Shown here in pieces: positions 7,459 through 10,958 of a stretch of 10,958 bases of DNA (positions are counted from its first letter, which is position 1; each line of letters opens with the position of its first letter). Both the position numbers and the translations under genes were made by a program. The stretch is from the NCBI GenBank assembly GCA_023416055.1, contig JAEZIH010000183.1:1-10958 (forward strand). The letters run 5' to 3'. The notes under the pieces were generated by a model that did not search any database, had not been told where the DNA came from, and saw only the letters and a list, made by a program, of their open reading frames with translations. This DNA is from Pseudomonadota bacterium (GTDB taxonomy: Bacteria > Pseudomonadota > Alphaproteobacteria > Caulobacterales > Caulobacteraceae).

Positions 7459-8457
7459 CTAAAGCCCCGCCCCGATCACGCTCTCGTAGCCGAACAGCCC
7501 CTGCGCCCCGCCGGTGTGCAGGAAGACCACCGTCTCGCCCTTGAACCGGCCCTTCCGCGCCAGGGCGATCAGCCCCTTCATCGCCTTGCCGGTGTAGACC
7601 GGGTCCAGCAGGATTCCGTCGGTCCGCGCCGCCAGCTTCAGCGCCTCGATCACCCCCTCGTCGACCAGGCCGTAGCCCTCGCCGACATAGTCGCAGTCGG
7701 CGACCACCATCTCCGCCGTCACCGCCTCCGGCCGCCCCAGCAGGGCCGCCGTCTCGCGCGCCAACTTGAGGACGTTCTCCTCCTGCTTCAGCTTCGGCGC
7801 CCGCACGCCGATGCCCAGCACCGGAATGTCCGCCCCCATCACCGCCAGCCCGGCCACCAGCCCCGCGTGCGTCCCGGCGCTGCCCGTCGCGGTGACGATA
7901 CGATCGATCTTCAGATCCAGTTCGTCGGCCCCGACCACGATCTCGCGGGCGCAGTCGACATAACCCAGCGCCCCGACCGCGTTCGAGCCGCCGCCGGGGA
8001 TGACATAGGGCCGGCCGCCGCGCGCCCGCACCTCGGCCGCGGTCTTCTCCAGCTCGGCGGTCATCTCGGCGCCGCCGGGCACGAAACGGTGCTTCGCCCC
8101 CAGCAGGCGGTCCAGCAGGACGTTGCCGTTGGCGACATAGTCCCGCGCCTTCGACCCGGTCCGCTCCTCCAGGATGACCTCGCAGGCCAGGCCGTGGCTG
8201 GCCGCCGCCGCCGCGGTCTGGCGCACGTGGTTCGACTGCACCGCCCCTTGCGTCACCAGGGTGTCCGCGCCTTGGGCGAAGGCCTCGCCCAGCAGGAATT
8301 CCAGCTTGCGCGTCTTGTTGCCGCCGCCGGCCAGGCCGGTGCAGTCGTCGCGCTTGATCCACAGCTCGACGCCCAATTCCTCGCTCAGCCGCGGCAGCGG
8401 CTCCAGCGGCGTCGGCAGATGGGCGAGACGGACGCGGGGAAAGCGGGCGAGATGCAT
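7459..8457 (-). CDS. dcyD: D-cysteine desulfhydrase / ACC deaminase-family PLP enzyme
   Basis: This encodes a 332-residue fold-type II PLP enzyme. It is close along its length to E. coli DcyD (about 328 residues) as I recall it. DcyD converts D-cysteine to pyruvate, H2S and ammonia. The opening [20 protein letters not shown] matches. The PLP lysine is Lys48 in [10 protein letters not shown] (45-54), and [10 protein letters not shown] (74-83) supplies the serine/asparagine that contact substrate and cofactor. GSAGTHAG binds the phosphate. [11 protein letters not shown] and [15 protein letters not shown] form the C-terminal active-site edge. I chose the ATG at 8455-8457 because GGAG lies 7 nt upstream; the longer frame adds only a Gly/Arg-rich leader. 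It lies 57 bp downstream of the BLUF gene on the same strand, so they may share a transcript, though a weak TTGGGC-N17-TAGGAG promoter-like match lies between them (8483-8511). 1-aminocyclopropane-1-carboxylate deamination cannot be excluded. Confidence 0.9.
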   Translation of the reverse strand: MHLARFPRVRLAHLPTPLEPLPRLSEELGVELWIKRDDCTGLAGGGNKTRKLEFLLGEAFAQGADTLVTQGAVQSNHVRQTAAAAASHGLACEVILEERTGSKARDYVANGNVLLDRLLGAKHRFVPGGAEMTAELEKTAAEVRARGGRPYVIPGGGSNAVGALGYVDCAREIVVGADELDLKIDRIVTATGSAGTHAGLVAGLAVMGADIPVLGIGVRAPKLKQEENVLKLARETAALLGRPEAVTAEMVVADCDYVGEGYGLVDEGVIEALKLAARTDGILLDPVYTGKAMKGLIALARKGRFKGETVVFLHTGGAQGLFGYESVIGAGL

Positions 8458-8514
8458 GGCGGGTCTCCGGCGGGCGTCCGCACTCCTACCCCGCCCCGGT
8501 CCGCCGCCCAAGCC

Positions 8515-8919
8515 TCAGGCCGGGGCCACGGCCTCCAGCATCAGGCCGACGATGCGGTCGGCCGGCGGGGCCCGGTCGGCCATCAGCAGCTCCAGCTCGG
8601 GGACCAGCGACGGCGAGATGCGGGCGCTGGCCATCGACCAGCCGTCGAAGGCGCGGCGCGTGATCGGGCGCCGGTCCAGCACGTCGATGTCGCGGTGCCG
8701 ACGGTCCCGCTCCAGCCGGCGCTGCAGCTGGTCCAGCAGGCCGGGCTCGCCCTCGATCACCTGCAGGAAGCGGCCGCCGTGCACCGCCAGCGCCCCGGTC
8801 AGGCCGGCGCGTTCGTTGTTGCGCTGCGCCTCGCCCAGCAGCTCGGCCAGCGGCAGCAGATGCTCCGTCGGCATGGCTGCGACGCTGCGATACACCAGCT
8901 GCTCCAGACGTCCCGGCAT
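8515..8919 (-). CDS. Stand-alone short BLUF-domain blue-light photoreceptor
   Basis: This encodes a 134-residue protein that is a single BLUF (blue light using FAD) domain with a short C-terminal helical tail. Every residue known to matter in the AppA photocycle is present: Tyr10 (LVYRS), Asn35 (RNNERAGLTG), Gln53 (GGRFLQVIEG), Trp94 and Met96 (FDGWSM). Spacings from Asn35 to Met96 match AppA exactly; the Tyr10-Asn35 interval is one residue longer. RDRRHRDIDVL (71-81) is also typical. It has no output domain, so it would act through a partner protein, as PixD-type short BLUF proteins do. The ATG at 8917-8919 follows GGGGAGAG and starts just before the first beta strand. Upstream is a leader hairpin with a T6 run. 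Downstream on the same strand, 57 bp away, is dcyD; across a 391-bp gap is a divergent TetR regulator. Confidence 0.93.
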   Translation of the reverse strand: MPGRLEQLVYRSVAAMPTEHLLPLAELLGEAQRNNERAGLTGALAVHGGRFLQVIEGEPGLLDQLQRRLERDRRHRDIDVLDRRPITRRAFDGWSMASARISPSLVPELELLMADRAPPADRIVGLMLEAVAPA

Positions 8920-8930
8920 GGTCTCTCCCC

Positions 8931-8950
8931 AAAAAAGAGGGCCGGACCCT
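8931..8950 (-). promoter_or_regulatory. Terminator-like hairpin plus T6 in the BLUF leader
   Basis: Read on the minus strand, AGGGTCCGGCCCT (8950-8938) can fold into a 4-bp AGGG/CCCT stem, five pairs with a T/G wobble. It is followed at once by CTTTTTT and then by the Shine-Dalgarno GGGGAGAG of the BLUF gene. The order hairpin, T run, ribosome site resembles a leader attenuator, but the stem is short. The six-T run is itself unusual in this composition. Confidence 0.3.
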
Positions 8951-9055
8951 GACCGTGTTCGCCCGCCGCGTCCACCAAACCCTTGAAAGAACAACAGTCT
9001 TCGGAGATCGGTCGCGCCCTCGACGCGAAAACGCCGAAAACTCGCCTTCCGCCCC

Positions 9056-9081
9056 GGAACCGATCTGGCCGACCAATGTTT
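9056..9081 (+). promoter_or_regulatory. Possible EcfG/SigT-type promoter reading toward tetR
   Basis: GGAAC at 9056-9060 is followed after 16 bases by TGTTT (9077-9081). The alphaproteobacterial general-stress sigma factor EcfG (SigT in Caulobacter) recognises GGAAC, 16-17 bases, then CGTT, so this differs by one base in the -10 part. It would transcribe rightward and produce a leader of about 220 bases before the TetR gene. A match this short can arise by chance. Confidence 0.3.
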
Positions 9082-9095
9082 ATCGATCGGACCAA
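9069..9095. repeat. Direct repeat of GACCAA, possible operator
   Basis: CCGACCAA (9069-9076) and CGGACCAA (9088-9095) share GACCAA with start-to-start spacing of 19 bp, close to two helical turns. They flank an AT-rich core (tgtttatcgat) that overlaps the -10 part of the EcfG-like match. Repeats phased like this can bind a regulator, but none is identified. Confidence 0.3.
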
Positions 9096-9179
9096 GCGGC
9101 GATGCGCGCTCGACTAGTCCACCAGCGGCCCGGCCTCTGCCACGCCCCCCCGACGCAGGCCGGGCCGCACCTCTCTCTC

Positions 9180-9267
9180 AGGTTCTGGGTTCTAGGTTCT
9201 AGGGACCGCTGCCCGCACCCTTGCGCGCACCCCGACCCTAGAACCTAGAACCTAGAACCCAGAACCT
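9180..9267. repeat. Inverted array of a 7-bp AGGTTCT unit with unequal arms
   Basis: The left arm (9180-9204) reads AGGTTCT, GGGTTCT, AGGTTCT, AGGG. The right arm (9236-9267) is its reverse complement with one more unit: CCCT, AGAACCT, AGAACCT, AGAACCC, AGAACCT. The variant unit (GGGTTCT) holds the same second position from the outside in both arms. The arms are 25 and 32 bases around a 31-base spacer that contains the palindrome TGCGCGCA (9222-9229). The transcript could form a stem of about 25 pairs with one 7-base bulge. The right arm ends 43 bases before the tetR start. Confidence 0.9.
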
Positions 9268-9310
9268 AGCCCCTACTTGCTCCCCCGCCCCCCGCGCGGG
9301 ATGCTGCGTC

Positions 9311-9925
9311 ATGGCCGATTCGCCTGCCGCTCCCGCGCGTCTGCGCGACCGCCGCGCCACCGAGGCCGCCATCGTCGAGGCGGGCGAGCGCATCCTGCTG
9401 CGCGACGGCTTCCCCGCCCTCAACGTCCAGACCCTCGCCGCAGAGGCCGGCTGCGACCGCAAGCTGGTCTACCGCTATTTCGAGGGCGCCGACGGCGTCG
9501 TCGCCCGTCTCGCCGACCGCGCCGCCGCCGAGCTGGTCCGCGCCCTCGACGCCGCGCCGCGGGCCGAGACCGACTCCCTGCGCGCCTTCGCCCGCGCCAG
9601 CCTGGCGGCCTGGCTCTCCGCCCTGCGCTCCAGCCCCCTGACCCTCCGTCTGATGGCCTGGGCCCTGGTCGAGGACAGCCCCCTGCTGCGCCGCATCGAG
9701 GCCGACCGCGCCGCCCTGCTGCAGGCATGGATGCGCGAGCGCCGCCCGCGCCTGCGCGTGCCGCCCGAGGGCGACCCCGCCGCCCTCAACGCCGTGCTCA
9801 TGGCCGCCGTCCAGCACCTCGCCCTCGCCGACGGCGCCGCCGTGGGCGGCCTCGCCCTGGACGAGTCCGGCTGGCCGCGCGTCATGGCCGCGCTGGATCG
9901 CCTGCTGACCGCCTACCCCGACTGA
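9311..9925 (+). CDS. TetR-family transcriptional regulator
   Basis: This encodes a 204-residue protein of normal TetR length. The N-terminal DNA-binding domain covers about residues 15-62: ATEAAIVEAGERILLRDGF, then the helix-turn-helix LNVQTLAAEAGCDRKLVYRYF (37-57), ending in the YRYF motif of the family. The remainder is an Ala/Leu-rich all-helical ligand and dimer domain that I cannot assign to a ligand class. The start ATG has only a weak GGGAT-like ribosome site, overlapping the palindrome CCCGCGCGGG (9291-9300). The DUF2391 gene begins 32 bp after its stop, so the two are likely co-transcribed. Such an arrangement usually means the regulator controls its own operon, possibly through the repeats upstream. 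Control of the divergent BLUF gene is possible but unsupported. Confidence 0.92.
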   Translation: MADSPAAPARLRDRRATEAAIVEAGERILLRDGFPALNVQTLAAEAGCDRKLVYRYFEGADGVVARLADRAAAELVRALDAAPRAETDSLRAFARASLAAWLSALRSSPLTLRLMAWALVEDSPLLRRIEADRAALLQAWMRERRPRLRVPPEGDPAALNAVLMAAVQHLALADGAAVGGLALDESGWPRVMAALDRLLTAYPD

Positions 9926-9957
9926 CGGGAGCGGAAGCGCCGCACAGGCGTTGCCGT

Positions 9958-10791
9958 ATGATGGAGATCAGCTTCGCCTTCGACCGGCGGCGCGAGCTCG
10001 GCTACGCCCGCGACCTGGCCCGCGCCTTCGGCGGCGCCCTGCTGTTCAGCCTGCCGCTGCTTATGACCATGGAGATGTGGTGGTTCGGCTTCGTGCTCGA
10101 GCCGTTCCGCCTCGCCGTCTTCCTGCTCGCCGCCCTGCCCCTGCTGCTGGGCCTGGCCTTCTACGCCGGCTTCAGCGCCGAGCATCGCGGCCTCGGCCAC
10201 GCCCTGCTCGACACCGCCGTGGCGCTGGCCGTCGGCTTCGTCACCGCCGCCGCCGTCCTCTCCCTGCTCGGCGTCATCGAGAGCGACGCCCCGCCGCGCC
10301 AGATCGCCGGCCAGCTGGCCCTGCAGGCCGTGGCCGGGGCCATGGGCGCCCTGCTCGCCGGCCGCCAGCTCAGCGGCGGCGAGGAGGAGATCGGCGACGA
10401 GGACCAGGCCACCTATCCCGGCGAGCTGTTCCTGATGGTCGCCGGCGCCCTGTTCCTGACCCTCAACATGGCCCCGACCGAGGAGATGGTGCTGATCGCC
10501 TACCGCATGAGCCCGGCGCACGTGATCGCCCTGCTGCTCGCCTCGATCGTCCTGCTGCACGCGGTCGTCTACTCCATCGGCTTCGCGGGGCAGGAGGAGC
10601 AGGACAAGCCCGTGACCGCCTTCTTCCACTACACCCTGCCCGGCTACGCCCTGTGCCTGCTGGTCGCCCTCTACGTCCTGTGGGTGTTCGGCCGCACCGA
10701 CGGCCACGGCCTGGGCGAGACCGTCGATGCCATGGTGGTGCTCGGCTTTCCGGGCGCGCTGGGCGCCGCCGCCGCCCGGCTGCTCGTCTGA
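9958..10791 (+). CDS. DUF2391 / TIGR02587-family integral membrane protein
   Basis: This encodes a 277-residue inner-membrane protein with seven or eight hydrophobic helices, around residues 20-45, 51-72, 84-106, 115-135, 155-181, 187-209, 225-245 and 257-277. LLFSLPLLMTMEMWWFG (28-44), LTLNMAPTEEMVLIAYRM (167-184) and VLGFPGALGAAAARLL (261-276) match what I recall of the TIGR02587 (DUF2391) family, whose function is unknown. An acidic loop (SGGEEEIGDEDQ, 139-150) lies between helices 4 and 5. Two ATG codons stand in tandem (9958 and 9961); AGGCG at 9946-9950 is the only nearby ribosome site and is weak, so either start is possible. The stop codon overlaps the start of the next gene by one base (TGATG), which points to translational coupling. 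The TetR gene ends 32 bp upstream. Confidence 0.87.
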   Translation: MMEISFAFDRRRELGYARDLARAFGGALLFSLPLLMTMEMWWFGFVLEPFRLAVFLLAALPLLLGLAFYAGFSAEHRGLGHALLDTAVALAVGFVTAAAVLSLLGVIESDAPPRQIAGQLALQAVAGAMGALLAGRQLSGGEEEIGDEDQATYPGELFLMVAGALFLTLNMAPTEEMVLIAYRMSPAHVIALLLASIVLLHAVVYSIGFAGQEEQDKPVTAFFHYTLPGYALCLLVALYVLWVFGRTDGHGLGETVDAMVVLGFPGALGAAAARLLV

Positions 10792-10958
10792 TGGCGGCCG
10801 CGAGGAAGAAACCCGGCCCGCCGCCCGCCCCCGCCCTGCTGGAGTGGGTCATGGGCGGCCTCGGCCTGCTCATCGTCCTGGCGGTGCTGGCGGTCATCGT
10901 CGCGGAAGCGCTCGGCCCCCGCCAGCCCGCCGCGCCCGAGGCCCGCCTCGTCGACGCC
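10791..10958 (+). CDS. TIGR02588-family small membrane-anchored protein (start only)
   Basis: The first 56 codons are present and the frame runs open off the window edge, so the C-terminus is missing. The protein begins with a basic, Pro-rich stretch (MAARKKPGPPPAPALLEW). One transmembrane helix follows (about residues 19-40, VMGGLGLLIVLAVLAVIVAE), then a Pro/Ala-rich exported stretch. The positive-inside rule places the rest in the periplasm. TIGR02588 proteins have this plan and, as I recall the family description, occur in a two-gene unit with TIGR02587, which is exactly the arrangement here (one-base TGATG overlap). It has no ribosome site of its own, as expected for coupling. Function unknown. 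Confidence 0.8.
   Translation, partial: MAAARKKPGPPPAPALLEWVMGGLGLLIVLAVLAVIVAEALGPRQPAAPEARLVDA

Larger units (their letters stand above)
8920..9310. other. Gene-free divergent control region between BLUF and tetR
   Basis: No credible gene lies in these 391 bases. The stretch is less GC-rich than its surroundings around 8975-9005 and 9070-9090. It holds, in order, the BLUF leader hairpin, an EcfG-like promoter match, a GACCAA direct repeat, an ACTAGT site at 9113-9118, a short CT run (9171-9179), the AGGTTCT inverted array (9180-9267) and a 10-bp palindrome CCCGCGCGGG (9291-9300) ten bases before the tetR start. CTAG occurs seven times between 9114 and 9269. Confidence 0.7.

Noticed and set aside
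8955..9248. Small plus-strand frame in the BLUF-tetR gap, including a 48-codon version from ATG 9102
   Set aside because: No convincing ribosome site, no recognisable domain, and its 3' end is made of the AGGTTCT repeat units.
9180..9267. Reading the AGGTTCT array as a CRISPR array, transposon ends or telomere
   Set aside because: Units are only 7 bp without spacers, the arms face each other, and there is no cas gene, transposase or replicon end. The likeness to telomere heptamers is superficial.

Overview
The window is about 11 kb of very GC-rich DNA whose gene content and codon use suggest an alphaproteobacterium. Caulobacterales, and Brevundimonas in particular, is my best guess. That rests on overall GC, G/C-ending codons and the mix of families (OmpW, DUF819, a long periplasmic M16 peptidase, a short BLUF protein, the DUF2391/TIGR02588 pair). 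No rRNA, tRNA, transposase, integrase or CRISPR array is visible.

Layout. Positions 50-2483 hold three minus-strand genes, read right to left: an Asp/Glu racemase-family protein, an inosine-uridine-type nucleoside hydrolase 38 bp later, and an OmpW-family outer-membrane barrel 122 bp further on. A 79-bp divergent gap separates them from two plus-strand genes: a DUF819 inner-membrane protein and a flavodoxin-fold NAD(P)H:FMN reductase. Next on the plus strand is a 945-residue secreted M16 metallopeptidase. It ends at a 34-bp near-perfect hairpin (7410-7443) that separates it from convergent minus-strand genes: a D-cysteine desulfhydrase / ACC deaminase-family PLP enzyme and, upstream of it, a stand-alone 134-residue BLUF blue-light photoreceptor.

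The BLUF gene is divergent from a plus-strand cluster: a TetR-family regulator, a DUF2391 (TIGR02587) polytopic membrane protein, and the start of its usual small partner (TIGR02588), cut by the window edge. The roughly 390-bp gap between BLUF and tetR is the most unusual stretch. It carries an inverted array of a 7-bp unit (AGGTTCT) with unequal arm lengths, an EcfG-like promoter match, a GACCAA direct repeat, and a hairpin plus T6 in the BLUF leader.

Most of the window is ordinary chromosomal housekeeping and accessory metabolism. The part most worth following up is 8515-10958: a light sensor beside a TetR-regulated membrane-protein pair of unknown function, separated by a repeat-rich control region. 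Any functional link between them is inference from position only. The many long open frames antisense to or overlapping these genes are what this base composition produces, and I do not regard them as genes.
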